A DNA stretch of 64,000 bases from Pseudoalteromonas sp. G4 (GTDB lineage: Bacteria; Pseudomonadota; Gammaproteobacteria; Enterobacterales; Alteromonadaceae), in contig NZ_JAPEHW010000004.1 in assembly GCF_028875915.1 (NCBI RefSeq), positions 1-64,000 on the forward strand, given 5' to 3'. Below the pieces are notes generated by a model. That model saw nothing but the letters and a program-made list of their open reading frames with translations. It ran no database searches and was not told the DNA's origin. Position 1 is the first letter of the stretch, and each line of letters starts with the position of its first letter. The translations under genes and the position numbers were made by a program. This document shows, in pieces, positions 1-9,784 of the stretch.

Positions 1-282
1 TAACTTTTATTAATGCACAGGCTGTTAAGTTTTACTTGTTCATTTATTTTTCCTTTTTTCACCTTCAAACTATCATAATCACCAGCGTTAATTGCTTTCA
101 ATATATATTGTTGATATGAACACTGATGAACTAAATAGAGCAAATTCATAATGAGCGTTACAGACTGATTTGCTAAAAACATTGTAAATAACAGCAAAAA
201 TTAACTTGATAGCTAGGGTATGAAAGCTTTGATTGAAATCTCTAACGGCAAATTAAACACCGTTAGAGAATTTTAAAAATTT
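1..282. other. Gene-free left edge
   Basis: No credible coding region is seen on either strand in this AT-rich stretch. It lies downstream of the leftward M48 peptidase gene and ends in an inverted repeat that may be that gene's terminator. Whatever lies to the left is outside the window. Confidence 0.5.
239..281. terminator. Inverted repeat after M48 peptidase gene
   Basis: Arms TCTCTAACGG (239-248) and CCGTTAGAGA (260-269) form a 10-bp stem with an 11-nt loop. The T-rich run follows on the plus-strand side, so it may serve a rightward transcript entering from the left as well as the leftward peptidase gene. Confidence 0.5.
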
Positions 283-1329
283 TTATTGTTGCGAATTGAA
301 GTTCTTTGCTTTTTCAATGCGCTCTACAATGGCAGGGTGTGAACTTAGGTATTTAAAAATACTTTCTGCGGTATCTACTTTTTCTTCATTAAAACTTTCC
401 ATAGCATCAGCAAACGCCGCCGGTTCATAACCTAACTTTCCTAGGTGGCTAAGCGCAAAATTATCAGCTTCTGTTTCCATGTCACGAGAAAAATTGGCTT
501 GAATAACGGCTGAACTTGCACCAACCATTAATTCACCAACCGTTTCTAAATCACCCAGCAATAGAGCAAACACAATGGCGTTTGATAACGATTGGGCAAC
601 TAACCTTAGACTATGTTTGGCTTCTACATGACCAATTTCATGAAGAATTATTGCCATTAGCATACTATCAAATGTGGCTGTGTTTTGTGTTTTTTCGAAT
701 TCCATTAACTGGGTTATTAGTCCATCAGTAACAATCACTGTACCGTTTGGAAGTGCTAATGCATTTGCGCCAAAGTAGTCACTTTGTTTTATTAATAATT
801 GATAGTCTTCAATATTTAATTCCAGGGTTTCAAGCGCTTTATCGAACAGAGAATTTACACTATTTTTTATATTGTCATCGAGTGTGGATGGCGATAAAAA
901 TGCCTCATCTATAATGGTGAATGATTGTTCACCCATATAGGCTGGAATACTCTCCGGTAACCATTCAACACTTTTACTCGCAAGCGCTGGCATAGCAACC
1001 ATAATTAACCAGTAAATTAGCGCGGGTGCTAAAATAATAGAAGAAAAAACCGTTAGCCAATTGCTTTCCAGGTGACTTAATAGAGAGCCAGTTTGTTTAT
1101 TTAAACGCCAATTTTTATCCGCTGGAATAAACATATCACCATTAGGCAAGCGTATTTCGGTTGCTATGCCTGGAATAGCATCGCTTAATTGTACTTCAGT
1201 TAAGTTATATGAACATTGCTCTGTACCATTTGAAATGATGCTCAGATGATGCTCAGTTACAACTAATTGGGCAGCACACGCATGTGAGCTGCCCGAGCGG
1301 TATAATGTACCATCAATGATTTGTGACAT
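283..1329 (-). CDS. M48-family membrane zinc metallopeptidase
   Basis: A membrane-anchored zinc endopeptidase of 348 residues. The zincin motif HEIGH is seen at residues 230-234, with the expected third ligand Glu287 in the ETEAD segment. An N-terminal soluble region of about 90 residues precedes a hydrophobic segment (about 95-115), so the catalytic domain follows the membrane anchor. It is the second gene of a pair: its ATG overlaps the stop of the DUF898 gene in a TGATG junction, which implies translational coupling. M48 enzymes of this layout (HtpX, Oma1 and BepA relatives) act in envelope protein quality control. The substrate here is unknown, and a role on or with the DUF898 partner is inference from the coupling alone. 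Confidence 0.85.
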   Translation of the reverse strand: MSQIIDGTLYRSGSSHACAAQLVVTEHHLSIISNGTEQCSYNLTEVQLSDAIPGIATEIRLPNGDMFIPADKNWRLNKQTGSLLSHLESNWLTVFSSIILAPALIYWLIMVAMPALASKSVEWLPESIPAYMGEQSFTIIDEAFLSPSTLDDNIKNSVNSLFDKALETLELNIEDYQLLIKQSDYFGANALALPNGTVIVTDGLITQLMEFEKTQNTATFDSMLMAIILHEIGHVEAKHSLRLVAQSLSNAIVFALLLGDLETVGELMVGASSAVIQANFSRDMETEADNFALSHLGKLGYEPAAFADAMESFNEEKVDTAESIFKYLSSHPAIVERIEKAKNFNSQQ

Positions 1330-2408
1330 CAGGTAATCGCGATATCTAAATCAAATACATCAGCGATTTCTTCACCAATTGCTGATTTTTCGTCTGTCAT
1401 ATCATCAATAATATGATCTGCATTAGGGTGAATTTCAACAAAGGTACCATTCGCTAAATAACGTGCTTTTCGAATTTTTGCCCATGGGTAGGCAAGACCA
1501 AGTGATAACCCAATTGCAATTAGGTTAAAGAACACTAAACGTGTATATTGCATTTCACTAATTGTAGATTCGAATGTAACAACGTCTTTAATTTTACTGT
1601 TAGTAAAGTTATGAGCACGTATACGAGACTGATAGATACCAGTAATTAAACTAAACATTCCCACATATAAAAGTGCACTTATTGGGCCCATAATAAACAT
1701 CGCAGCGCTTAACCCATTTGGATCTAAGTTTGTTGTATCAACTGTTGCACCAAAAATCGCTGCACCAATACCAATCACAATGCCAAAGCCAAACATTGCC
1801 CCGACTGATATTGCAACTACCAGTAAAAACGCAATGTAATAGTCAGTAGCCGATAAATCGGTTTCAATTTGACGATCACCATATGTTGTGTTGCCAATAA
1901 TATATTCATTAACTTTTTTAATTACCCAAGGCATTAGCAAGTAAAGAGTGAATACCGCCAGTACAGGTAAAATAATAAAAACTAAAAATGCCTCACCATA
2001 ACTACCTTTAAAGCCAAAGCGTACATTACGGTAACTGGTCATTTTATTTTGAAAACGCATACTGCGATTGATCACCCATGGCATTAAAAACATGGCAATT
2101 AGCATGATGAAAAGGCCTAGTATTGGCACAAATTGTACTGAACCCATGTAAATTATGAATAATACAACGGCAATAATACGACCAATTAATATTTGAATGG
2201 GGTTTGCTAAGTAAGTGAATTGATGGCCTTCAATACTCGTATTGCTATAAAAATAGCGATGAGTACGTACTTTGGCCCATGCTGAATAAATACCAAGAGT
2301 AAGGATTGTTAAAACGATATTAACTATCCAAATTTTGAAGAATTGTCCTGTCTCACCTGAAAATTGAACTTGAGAACGACGTATTTGCTCCGTTGTGTTT
2401 AGTTCCAT
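1329..2408 (-). CDS. DUF898 (YjgN-like) multi-pass membrane protein
   Basis: A polytopic inner-membrane protein with seven or eight hydrophobic segments. Two copies of a repeated pattern are visible, each a hydrophobic helix followed by a Y.WAK.R..RY motif (near the N terminus and again near the C terminus). This internal duplication is typical of the DUF898/YjgN family, whose function is not known. I prefer the ATG at 2408 because AGGAAAA lies just upstream; an ATG at 2447 would add 13 residues with no family support. It is the first gene of a two-gene unit with the M48 peptidase. The C-terminal tail (about 35 residues) is acidic. Confidence 0.8.
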   Translation of the reverse strand: MELNTTEQIRRSQVQFSGETGQFFKIWIVNIVLTILTLGIYSAWAKVRTHRYFYSNTSIEGHQFTYLANPIQILIGRIIAVVLFIIYMGSVQFVPILGLFIMLIAMFLMPWVINRSMRFQNKMTSYRNVRFGFKGSYGEAFLVFIILPVLAVFTLYLLMPWVIKKVNEYIIGNTTYGDRQIETDLSATDYYIAFLLVVAISVGAMFGFGIVIGIGAAIFGATVDTTNLDPNGLSAAMFIMGPISALLYVGMFSLITGIYQSRIRAHNFTNSKIKDVVTFESTISEMQYTRLVFFNLIAIGLSLGLAYPWAKIRKARYLANGTFVEIHPNADHIIDDMTDEKSAIGEEIADVFDLDIAIT

Positions 2409-2778
2409 TAAACTTTTCCTAATTATTATTTGTTTTAAGATTGCCATTGTAAATCATTTAGTTACAAAGTTGAACTTGAAGATTTTTGAAAGCCTATGCA
2501 GTTAGAGTGCATAGAATAACGTTTATATCTTGGTTTTAAGCGAGCAGAGATTTGACATTTAAATATGAAAACTCTATGTAAGGGGCATGTAGATTAATGC
2601 TTTACCAAACACTTTTAAATAATAGCTTTATTTACAAAGCTTTAAACCGATTGGTTAATACGCAACGAACTAGATTGATGTTATTTACAAGTCGTTAAGT
2701 GATGTTTTTACGTAAAGCAAGAATATAAATTTTATAATGCATAATTATATTGAAGTTATGTTTAGCCAGGAGCAAATA

Positions 2779-3894
2779 ATGAGCGACGCTAAAAAAACCT
2801 TTATTGAAAAAGTTTCTAACTGTCTTTGTCCACCAGGTAACGGTGTATTTACTGTAAATACCGCAAAAGAGAGAAAAGAAGCATTACACCAATCAATTTA
2901 TGGACAAACAGATAATATTGATGCTCTTTGGCGTGATAGCTTAGACAACATTGATGCAAGTGAATATAAAGCGGTTACTTTAGGGATCAGCTCAGATTGT
3001 GGTGGTGGCATTTTACGTGGTGCAAACTGGGGCCCTTTGTTCCTTCGCAGCACGCTAATGGAGCAACAACCTAATTCAAAAACTTTCGACCTTGGTGATG
3101 TACGTGTAATACCACACCTACTTCATGATAAATATTTAAATGATGGCACTATTTCGAATTGTCAAAAAGCACTTTACCAAGATGAACAAAGTGAATATCC
3201 AGTAAGCCCACTATCAATTACTGAAGATGTATGTGACGATTTTTATGCAAATTTCCCAACGAAAGGGATTTTTGGCATCGGTGGTGATCATTCAATTAGT
3301 TATCCATTAACAAAGTCTTACTTAAAAGCAAAGCGTGCAGCAGGTAAACGCACGGCTATTATCCATTTTGATGCACATACAGATTTACTGGTTGAGCGAT
3401 TAGGCATTGATCTGTGTTTTGGTTCTTGGTGTACGCATATTTTAGAATTTTTGCCAGCGCCACATCACCTTATTCAATTTGGTATTCGCTCAAGCGGTAA
3501 AGATAAAACACATTGGGAATCAACCTTTGGTGTGAAACAACATTGGGCACATGAAATTCGCGAACAAGGTGCGCAAGCAATTGTTGATGGTGTAATTGCC
3601 CAATTAAAAGCGGATCAGGTAGATGAGCTATATGTAAGTTTTGATATTGATGCGTTAGATGCAACATTTGCTGCTGCAACGGGTACACCTGAATATGATG
3701 GTATGACGCCTGATGAAGCGGTACTTATTTTAAGTGCTCTTGCTAAAGAGTTTCCGATTACCGGTGCTGATATGATGGAAATTGCCCCATTTACGGATGC
3801 ATCACATAGTGGTAAACAAGCATCAGAAAGCACATTACGCGAAGGTGCAAAAATTTCTGCATTGTTAATAGATGCGATGAACAGTGTGAAATAA
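2779..3894 (+). CDS. Arginase/agmatinase-family hydrolase
   Basis: A ureohydrolase-family enzyme that should hydrolyse a guanidino or formimino substrate at a two-manganese centre. The full set of family metal ligands can be read: His171 in GGDHS, Asp198/His200/Asp202 in DAHTD, and Asp289/Asp291 in SFDIDALD. The start at 2779 is chosen because CAGGAG sits 6 nt upstream; the ATG at 2737 lacks such a site. At 371 residues it is longer than arginase or agmatinase (about 300), with the extra length mostly at the N terminus. It has no hut, arg or polyamine neighbours, so substrate (arginine, agmatine, formimidoylglutamate or another) cannot be assigned. A strong hairpin terminator follows. Confidence 0.8.
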   Translation: MSDAKKTFIEKVSNCLCPPGNGVFTVNTAKERKEALHQSIYGQTDNIDALWRDSLDNIDASEYKAVTLGISSDCGGGILRGANWGPLFLRSTLMEQQPNSKTFDLGDVRVIPHLLHDKYLNDGTISNCQKALYQDEQSEYPVSPLSITEDVCDDFYANFPTKGIFGIGGDHSISYPLTKSYLKAKRAAGKRTAIIHFDAHTDLLVERLGIDLCFGSWCTHILEFLPAPHHLIQFGIRSSGKDKTHWESTFGVKQHWAHEIREQGAQAIVDGVIAQLKADQVDELYVSFDIDALDATFAAATGTPEYDGMTPDEAVLILSALAKEFPITGADMMEIAPFTDASHSGKQASESTLREGAKISALLIDAMNSVK

Positions 3895-3911
3895 TATTGC
3901 TATATCAAAAT

Positions 3912-3940
3912 AAAAAGGTGCTACTTGGCACCTTTTTTAT
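3912..3940 (+). terminator. Rho-independent terminator after arginase-family gene
   Basis: AAAAAGGTGC and GCACCTTTTT flank a 6-nt loop, ending in a T run. It is 17 nt after the stop codon of the arginase-family gene. Confidence 0.85.
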
Positions 3941-4016
3941 TTCATGAGTTTCTAAACATAAAAACACAGGTTACACTTAACATTATGAAAGGCCGCAAAT
4001 TATAGAACAGGCGCTA

Positions 4017-4724
4017 ATGTTTAATCGCTATACCGTATTTATTTCACTGCTTGCACTAATGCCGTTTATGGCATTTGGTAAAATAACGGTATTCAGCGAA
4101 AATTTAAGTGGTTATCAGTATCATAATGAACACGGCGCATTTGTAGGGCCGAACTTTGAGCGTGTAAAAAAAGCATTGGCCAAAGCTAATGTTGAGTATG
4201 AGCTCAATGTACTTGCTTGGTCGCTTGCTTATAATGGTGTATTACGTGATCCAAATGCCTGTATTTTCTCTCTCGCACGTTTGCCAATGCGTGAACCTAA
4301 TTTCCAATGGATTGCTAAGTTAAGTCGATTTACAGCCTACTTTTATGCATTGCCAGAAAAACATATCTCATTAGATTCTATTATTGCGGCTAAAAACTAT
4401 AAAACAGCAGTTATCGAAAATAACTTTAGTCATCATTATTTAAAACAACATGGTTTTGAATTAGGTGCTCAATTGTTAGTAATTGAGAATGTTGATAAGC
4501 TTTTTCATATCATGCGACAGCGTAAAAACTTACTGGACTTAATTGTACTTAACGAAACCCAGTACAAAACAAAACGTCAACTTGATACCACTACACCCCA
4601 ATTAACAAAGGTGTTAAAGATTAATCAAGATGCGACTAGTTTATATTTTGCTTGTAACAAAGGTATGGATGAAGAAATGGTAAACAAATTAAAACTAGGG
4701 TTTGCTAACACAAACCCTAAATAA
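4017..4724 (+). CDS. Periplasmic solute-binding-like protein (SBP_bac_3 type)
   Basis: A 235-residue exported protein. Residues 1-21 form a signal peptide ending MAFG. The mature part has the layout of small extracellular solute-binding proteins (family 3): an early beta strand with an aromatic G-Y-x-Y patch, an N-F-E-R-V segment followed by an amphipathic helix, and a central segment ending in an ALPEK strand crossover. No permease or ATPase gene is adjacent, as is common for the many stand-alone members in Alteromonadales, so it may be a sensor or orphan binding protein rather than a transporter subunit. It is single-gene and convergent with the thioesterase gene, leaving only 7 nt between stop codons. 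Confidence 0.6.
   Translation: MFNRYTVFISLLALMPFMAFGKITVFSENLSGYQYHNEHGAFVGPNFERVKKALAKANVEYELNVLAWSLAYNGVLRDPNACIFSLARLPMREPNFQWIAKLSRFTAYFYALPEKHISLDSIIAAKNYKTAVIENNFSHHYLKQHGFELGAQLLVIENVDKLFHIMRQRKNLLDLIVLNETQYKTKRQLDTTTPQLTKVLKINQDATSLYFACNKGMDEEMVNKLKLGFANTNPK
4696..4719. terminator. Inverted repeat at convergent gene ends
   Basis: TAGGGTTTG and CAAACCCTA form a 9-bp stem with a 6-nt loop inside the last codons of the solute-binding-like gene. There is no clear T run on either side, so termination is a guess. The position between two convergent genes fits. Confidence 0.4.
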
Positions 4725-4731
4725 GTTAGTT

Positions 4732-5520
4732 CTAATCGAATAATGCGACAGTTTGTCTGCTCATCGCAATTAACTCACCTGATTGATTATAAATATTCGC
4801 TTCCTCACACGCATAACCATCACGGCTGTGATGGGTGAATGCATCAAATGCAAGCCATGCATCAGACTTTAATTGTTTATGTGGTAAAAACTCAATGTAC
4901 CAAGACATTGAGCTTGCAGGAGCAACTTTTGAATACATTTGAAGCTGTGCAGGAGGCCACGCATCTGTTAGAGCAAGAATATGTGCCACTGAAAGTTCTT
5001 TTGGTGTTTCTTTTAAACGCATCCATCCTGCAAGTTCGCCATTCGGTGCATTTGAAAACGGCATAGCTCCCTTTTGAATATTAAAGCTCATATGTTGAAA
5101 AAACTGAGGAGTAACGCCTTCAGTATAAGGAATAAGGTGTTGCTCATTTACTGGTGATAAAGGGCACGTTTGATTGTTATCTACAATCACATTGGAATCA
5201 CGCTTTATTGCAAAGCAGCCAAGTGCGATTACCGCAACATGATTATTTTGTAAAATGCGTGCTTCAATCTGAGTCGCATTTTTACCTTCGCGCAAAATAG
5301 TCAGTGAAATATCAAAGGGTGTATCGGCAATCAAAGGGCCTACAAAATTAGTGCTTAAAGATAAGAGTTCACGTTCAGGTGATATTGCGTTTCGCATCGC
5401 ACTGAAAAGCATTGCTGCTGAAAGACCACCAAATGCAGTTCTTCCTTGGCACCAGTTAGCAGGAAAAGACAAGTTGTTAAGAGATTGAGATACAGAGTTT
5501 ATTAGTTCATCAAAGTGCAT
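4732..5520 (-). CDS. Acyl-CoA thioesterase-like protein (4HBT_3/TesB type)
   Basis: A 262-residue protein with two hot-dog-like halves. The N-terminal half shows the F-x-G-G-x-x-A-A-M-L helix (residues 30-40) and the second half the M-S-W-Y-I-E-F strand followed by W-L-A-F-D near residues 205-225, as in TesB-like acyl-CoA thioesterases (4HBT_3). Such proteins hydrolyse acyl-CoA esters; the physiological acyl chain is not evident. It is transcribed alone, divergent from dnaK, with about 220 nt between the two starts. There is no signal peptide, so it should be cytoplasmic. Confidence 0.7.
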   Translation of the reverse strand: MHFDELINSVSQSLNNLSFPANWCQGRTAFGGLSAAMLFSAMRNAISPERELLSLSTNFVGPLIADTPFDISLTILREGKNATQIEARILQNNHVAVIALGCFAIKRDSNVIVDNNQTCPLSPVNEQHLIPYTEGVTPQFFQHMSFNIQKGAMPFSNAPNGELAGWMRLKETPKELSVAHILALTDAWPPAQLQMYSKVAPASSMSWYIEFLPHKQLKSDAWLAFDAFTHHSRDGYACEEANIYNQSGELIAMSRQTVALFD

Positions 5521-5650
5521 AGGGAATTCTTATTTATTTTATGTAAGGCGTTGTTTATAGCAAATGCAGTGTGGTATGACCAGTTGGTTGTGCTAAAAAT
5601 GTGCGATTGCAAAAAAATTTCAATATTTTAAAAAAAATTTACGTTTTACA

Positions 5651-5678
5651 GTTGAATTGTCTTTTGGCCACCCCAATT
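5651..5678 (+). promoter_or_regulatory. Sigma-32 heat-shock promoter of dnaK
   Basis: GTTGAA (5651-5656), a 14-nt spacer and CCCCAATT (5671-5678) closely match the heat-shock sigma factor consensus CTTGAA-N14-CCCCATnT. It lies 62 nt upstream of the dnaK start, so heat-shock control of dnaKJ is well supported by sequence. Confidence 0.8.
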
Positions 5679-5740
5679 AAGTAACCATCTAAACGAATTA
5701 ATCATTTTTGATACAGAATTAAAGAAGTAGGAGACGTTCC

Positions 5741-7663
5741 ATGGGTAAGATTATTGGTATCGACTTAGGCACAACAAACTCATGTGTTGCAGTATTAGAC
5801 GGCGATAAGCCACGCGTAATCGAAAACGCTGAAGGCGATCGTACAACCCCATCAATCATCGCATATACAGATGAAGGTGAAACGCTTGTAGGTCAACCTG
5901 CTAAGCGTCAGGCAGTTACGAACCCAACTAACACATTATTCGCAATTAAGCGTTTAATCGGTCGTCGTTTTGAAGACAAAGAAGTACAACGTGATATCGA
6001 TATCATGCCGTTCAAAATTGTTAAAGCTGACAATGGCGATGCGTGGGTTGAAGCAAAAGGCGAAAAGCGTGCAGCACCTCAAATTTCTGCTGAAGTTCTG
6101 AAGAAAATGAAGAAAACAGCAGAAGATTTCTTAGGTGAAGAAGTAACAGGTGCTGTAATTACTGTACCTGCTTACTTTAACGATTCGCAACGTCAAGCAA
6201 CTAAAGATGCTGGCCGAATTGCAGGTCTTGATGTTAAACGTATTATTAACGAACCAACAGCTGCTGCACTTGCATACGGCATGGACAAAAAACAAGGTGA
6301 CAACGTAGTTGCAGTTTACGATTTAGGTGGTGGTACATTTGATATCTCTATCATCGAAATTGATGAAGTAGAAGGCGAACACACGTTTGAAGTACTAGCG
6401 ACAAATGGTGACACGCATTTAGGTGGTGAAGATTTCGATAACCGCGTTATCAACTACCTAGTTGAAGAATTCAACAAAGAGCAAGGCATCAACTTAAAAA
6501 CTGATCCACTTGCGATGCAGCGTGTTAAAGAAGCTGCTGAAAAAGCAAAAATTGAACTTTCAAGTGCACAACAAACAGAAGTTAACCTTCCGTATGTAAC
6601 TGCTGATGCATCAGGTCCTAAGCACATGAACGTTAAACTAACGCGTGCTAAGTTAGAATCACTTGTTGAAGATTTAGTAACACAATCACTTGAGCCACTT
6701 AAAAAAGCACTAGCTGACGCTGATCTTTCAGTAAGTGATGTAAATGACGTGATTCTAGTGGGTGGTCAAACACGTATGCCACTAGTACAAAAAGCAGTTA
6801 CTGACTTCTTTGGTAAAGAGCCACGTAAAGACGTAAACCCTGATGAAGCAGTGGCTATGGGTGCTGCGGTTCAAGGTGGTGTTTTAGCGGGTGAAGTTAA
6901 AGACGTACTTCTACTTGACGTTATCCCACTTTCTCTAGGTATTGAGACAATGGGTCAGGTAATGACTGCGTTAATCGAGAAGAACACAACGATTCCAACT
7001 AAGAAATCACAAGTATTCTCAACTGCTGAAGATAACCAAAGTGCGGTAACAATTCACGTACTTCAAGGTGAGCGTAAGCAATCAAGTGCTAACAAATCAC
7101 TTGGTCAGTTCAACCTAGAAGGTATCCGCCCTGCACAGCGCGGTGTACCACAAATCGAAGTAACATTTGATGTTGATGCTGATGGTATCTTACACGTATC
7201 TGCAAAAGATAAAGACACAGGTAAAGAGCAGAAGATCACAATTCAAGCGTCTTCAGGTCTGAGCGACGATGAAATCGAAGCAATGGTACGTGATGCGGAA
7301 GCAAACGCAGAAGAAGATAAGAAGTTTGAAGAACTAGTGCAAGCGCGTAACCAAGGTGATGCAATGGTTCACGGTACACGTAAGCAAATCGAAGAAGCAG
7401 GTGATGCTCTTCCTGCTGACGATAAATCAGCGATTGAAGCAGCACTTGCAGAGCTGGAGACAGCTGTGAAGGGTGATGACAAAGCTGAAATCGAAGCGAA
7501 AACACAAGCGCTTATCGAGAAATCGCAAAAACTAATGGAAATTGCGCAAGCAAATGCACAAGCGCAACAAGCTGGCGGTGATGCAGGCCAACAGCAGCAA
7601 ACACAGCAAGATGACGATGTTGTTGACGCTGAGTTTGAAGAAGTAAAAGACGACAAAAAGTAA
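5741..7663 (+). CDS. dnaK: Molecular chaperone DnaK (Hsp70)
   Basis: Hsp70 chaperone of 640 residues, the standard length. The nucleotide-binding domain begins with GIDLGTTNS (residues 6-14) and carries the phosphate-2 motif DLGGGTFD. It is followed by the linker [13 protein letters not shown], the substrate-binding domain, a helical lid, and a Gln/Ala-rich tail ending EEVKDDKK, typical of proteobacterial DnaK. With DnaJ (next gene) and GrpE (not in this window) it folds and rescues proteins in the cytoplasm. AGGAG lies 10 nt before the ATG. The gene is preceded by a sigma-32 type promoter and followed by a GC-rich stem-loop before dnaJ. Identification is certain. Confidence 0.99.
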   Translation: MGKIIGIDLGTTNSCVAVLDGDKPRVIENAEGDRTTPSIIAYTDEGETLVGQPAKRQAVTNPTNTLFAIKRLIGRRFEDKEVQRDIDIMPFKIVKADNGDAWVEAKGEKRAAPQISAEVLKKMKKTAEDFLGEEVTGAVITVPAYFNDSQRQATKDAGRIAGLDVKRIINEPTAAALAYGMDKKQGDNVVAVYDLGGGTFDISIIEIDEVEGEHTFEVLATNGDTHLGGEDFDNRVINYLVEEFNKEQGINLKTDPLAMQRVKEAAEKAKIELSSAQQTEVNLPYVTADASGPKHMNVKLTRAKLESLVEDLVTQSLEPLKKALADADLSVSDVNDVILVGGQTRMPLVQKAVTDFFGKEPRKDVNPDEAVAMGAAVQGGVLAGEVKDVLLLDVIPLSLGIETMGQVMTALIEKNTTIPTKKSQVFSTAEDNQSAVTIHVLQGERKQSSANKSLGQFNLEGIRPAQRGVPQIEVTFDVDADGILHVSAKDKDTGKEQKITIQASSGLSDDEIEAMVRDAEANAEEDKKFEELVQARNQGDAMVHGTRKQIEEAGDALPADDKSAIEAALAELETAVKGDDKAEIEAKTQALIEKSQKLMEIAQANAQAQQAGGDAGQQQQTQQDDDVVDAEFEEVKDDKK

Positions 7664-7675
7664 TTTACTTTAACT

Positions 7676-7707
7676 AGGGCGCGCGGGTTTCGACTCAGAC
7701 GCGCCCT
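7676..7707 (+). terminator. GC-rich stem-loop between dnaK and dnaJ
   Basis: AGGGCGCG (7676-7683) pairs perfectly with CGCGCCCT (7700-7707) around a 16-nt loop. No T run follows, so it is not a classical terminator. It may reduce read-through or protect the dnaK message, giving less DnaJ than DnaK; that role is inference. Confidence 0.5.
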
Positions 7708-7800
7708 TAGTGTATCTAAAGGTTTTATGAATTTTGAGGCTAAAGACCCCGCTGGGGCAATGCAAATGCAGTTAGCCAACTAACGGGGAAAGCAGTAATT

Positions 7801-8937
7801 ATGTCAAAACGCGATTATTATGAAGTACTAGGCGTTGCAAAAGACGCTAGCGATCGTGATATTAAAAAGGCATACAAACGCCTTGCTATGAAATATCACC
7901 CAGATCGTACCGCAGGCGACAAAGACTTAGAAGCTAAGTTTAAAGAAGTAAAAGAAGCATACGAAATACTTGGCGACAGTCAAAAACGTCAAACATACGA
8001 CCAATTTGGTCATGCAGCCTTTGAACAAGGTGGTGGCGGTGGTCACGGTGGCTTTGGCGGCGGTGCAGATTTTGGCGACATCTTTGGTGATGTATTCGGT
8101 GATATTTTTGGTGGCGGCGGTGGCCGACGTCAATCTCGCCAACAACGTGGTGCCGATTTACGCTACAACCTAGATTTAAGCCTAGAAGAAGCTGTTCGCG
8201 GTAAAGACGTTGAAATTAAAGTGCCAACTTGGGTGTCATGTGAGCCGTGTGATGGTTCAGGTGCGAAGAAGGGCTCTAAGCCGCAAACTTGTGGTACCTG
8301 TCAGGGTCATGGTCAAGTACAAATGCGCCAAGGCTTCTTTGCTGTACAGCAAACATGTCCTACGTGTAATGGTAGCGGTCAAATCATCTCAGATCCATGT
8401 AATAAGTGTCATGGCCAAGGCCGTGTAGAAAAAACCAAGACCTTGTCTGTTAAAATTCCGGCAGGTGTTGATACTGGCGACCGTATTCGTTTAGCTGGCG
8501 AAGGTGAAGCAGGGCAACATGGTGCACCAGCAGGTGATTTATATGTTCAGGTTTCTGTACGTGAACACCCAATTTTCGTGCGTGATGGCAGCAACCTTTA
8601 TTGTGAAGTACCACTTAGCTTTACAACAGCAGCACTTGGCGGCGAAATTGAAGTTCCAACACTTGACGGCCGTGCTAAACTTAAAATTCCATCAGAGTGT
8701 CAGACAGATAAAATGTTCCGCATGCGTGGTAAAGGCGTTAAATCTGTACGTGGTGGTGCAGTGGGTGATCTTATCTGTAAGGTGATTATTGAAACACCTG
8801 TCAACCTCAATGATCGTCAAAAAGAATTATTACGTGAATTAGATGAAAGTATGGGCGGTAATAGCTCCCGCCATCGTCCAAAAGAGCAAGGCTTTTTTGA
8901 TGGTGTAAAAAAATTCTTTGATGATTTAACTAAGTAA
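7801..8937 (+). CDS. dnaJ: Chaperone DnaJ (Hsp40)
   Basis: Type I Hsp40 co-chaperone of 378 residues that stimulates DnaK ATPase and delivers unfolded clients. The J domain is complete with His33-Pro34-Asp35. A Gly/Phe-rich linker follows (about 75-110). Four zinc-binding repeats are present: [24 protein letters not shown] and CNKCHGQG. Then comes the C-terminal substrate-binding domain. It lies 137 nt after dnaK in the same direction, the usual order, and is probably co-transcribed from the heat-shock promoter. A strong terminator ends the unit. Confidence 0.99.
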   Translation: MSKRDYYEVLGVAKDASDRDIKKAYKRLAMKYHPDRTAGDKDLEAKFKEVKEAYEILGDSQKRQTYDQFGHAAFEQGGGGGHGGFGGGADFGDIFGDVFGDIFGGGGGRRQSRQQRGADLRYNLDLSLEEAVRGKDVEIKVPTWVSCEPCDGSGAKKGSKPQTCGTCQGHGQVQMRQGFFAVQQTCPTCNGSGQIISDPCNKCHGQGRVEKTKTLSVKIPAGVDTGDRIRLAGEGEAGQHGAPAGDLYVQVSVREHPIFVRDGSNLYCEVPLSFTTAALGGEIEVPTLDGRAKLKIPSECQTDKMFRMRGKGVKSVRGGAVGDLICKVIIETPVNLNDRQKELLRELDESMGGNSSRHRPKEQGFFDGVKKFFDDLTK

Positions 8938-8950
8938 TTTAAAAAATTAA

Positions 8951-8980
8951 AAAAAGAGCTCAAATTGAGCTCTTTTTTTT
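8951..8980 (+). terminator. Terminator after dnaJ
   Basis: AAAAAGAGCTCA and TGAGCTCTTTTT form a long stem with a 3-nt loop and a T run. It may also work leftward for the convergent lipoprotein gene. Confidence 0.85.
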
Positions 8981-8997
8981 AACAAAAATTTGAACAA

Positions 8998-9510
8998 TTA
9001 GTTTTTAACTAAATCGCCAACTTCAAAAGAGGTTTGCCAAGTTTTACGATACTTCGCTAACGTTTTGCCACTTTGAATACTAATTAGAGCCTGATGTTGG
9101 GGGTTCTTGAATGTAACTCGTTTGCTCTCATTTTGCACAAACTCAGTTGCTTGCCAATCTGCTCCTAAACAACTCGTTACTTTTTCGATAGCCCAATTAA
9201 ATGATTCACGACTTTGTGATTCGTCATCGTATTGCTCTGAACATTTATAAGCCATTTTATTAGAATTAAATCCAATTATTTGGCAGCTATTACCAAGTAG
9301 ATGGTATTTTGGTGTCCAGATATCACTAAAATTATTTTGCACACGAGTTGCTTTTAAAGGCTCAAAGCCATTTGCAAAACTGTCAACTAGCCCTTGAATT
9401 TTTTCACAAGGTGTTAAATTGTCCACATACGAATTTTGCTCAGGGGATAGCGTTGAACCACACCCAGTAATTGCCATTAGAAGCGTTGCAGCAGAGATTT
9501 TACGTAACAT
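8998..9510 (-). CDS. Hypothetical lipoprotein
   Basis: I do not recognise this family. The start at 9510 (170 residues) is preferred to 9540 because AGGG lies 8 nt upstream and the protein then begins with a classical lipoprotein signal: MLRK, a hydrophobic stretch and the lipobox ITGC with Cys17 as the lipidated residue. After Cys, Gly-Ser at +2/+3 does not indicate inner-membrane retention, so outer-membrane anchoring is likely. The mature part has further cysteines (in TPCEK, NSCQI, YKCSE and TSCLG contexts) that could form disulfides in the periplasm. It is transcribed alone, convergent with dnaJ. Confidence 0.65.
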   Translation of the reverse strand: MLRKISAATLLMAITGCGSTLSPEQNSYVDNLTPCEKIQGLVDSFANGFEPLKATRVQNNFSDIWTPKYHLLGNSCQIIGFNSNKMAYKCSEQYDDESQSRESFNWAIEKVTSCLGADWQATEFVQNESKRVTFKNPQHQALISIQSGKTLAKYRKTWQTSFEVGDLVKN

Positions 9511-9784
9511 AACTTTATCCCTAAAAATTTGTTTCAGCATAACGATAGTAAAATAAAAAATCCATGGAAATTAACGATTAGCCAAATAAATACTGACCGT
9601 TTAAATAGGTTGAATAAAATCTAAACACAAATTTGCGTAACAATTGTTCTGGGAATAAGTATTCAGCAATTTTAAGAACAACATCTACACTTATACAACA
9701 GGTTAAGTTCATAAAGTAATGAACAAAAAACAGATATATAACGTATTAGTCAAAGTTTTATACCGTTATTAGTAGGTGTTTATC

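Noticed and set aside
2737..2778. Upstream start of the arginase-family gene
   Set aside because: Its 14 extra codons lack a ribosome binding site, while CAGGAG sits before the ATG at 2779.
7369..7779. Antisense open frame within dnaK
   Set aside because: It is a codon-bias shadow rich in Ser/Ala/Cys with no ribosome binding site.
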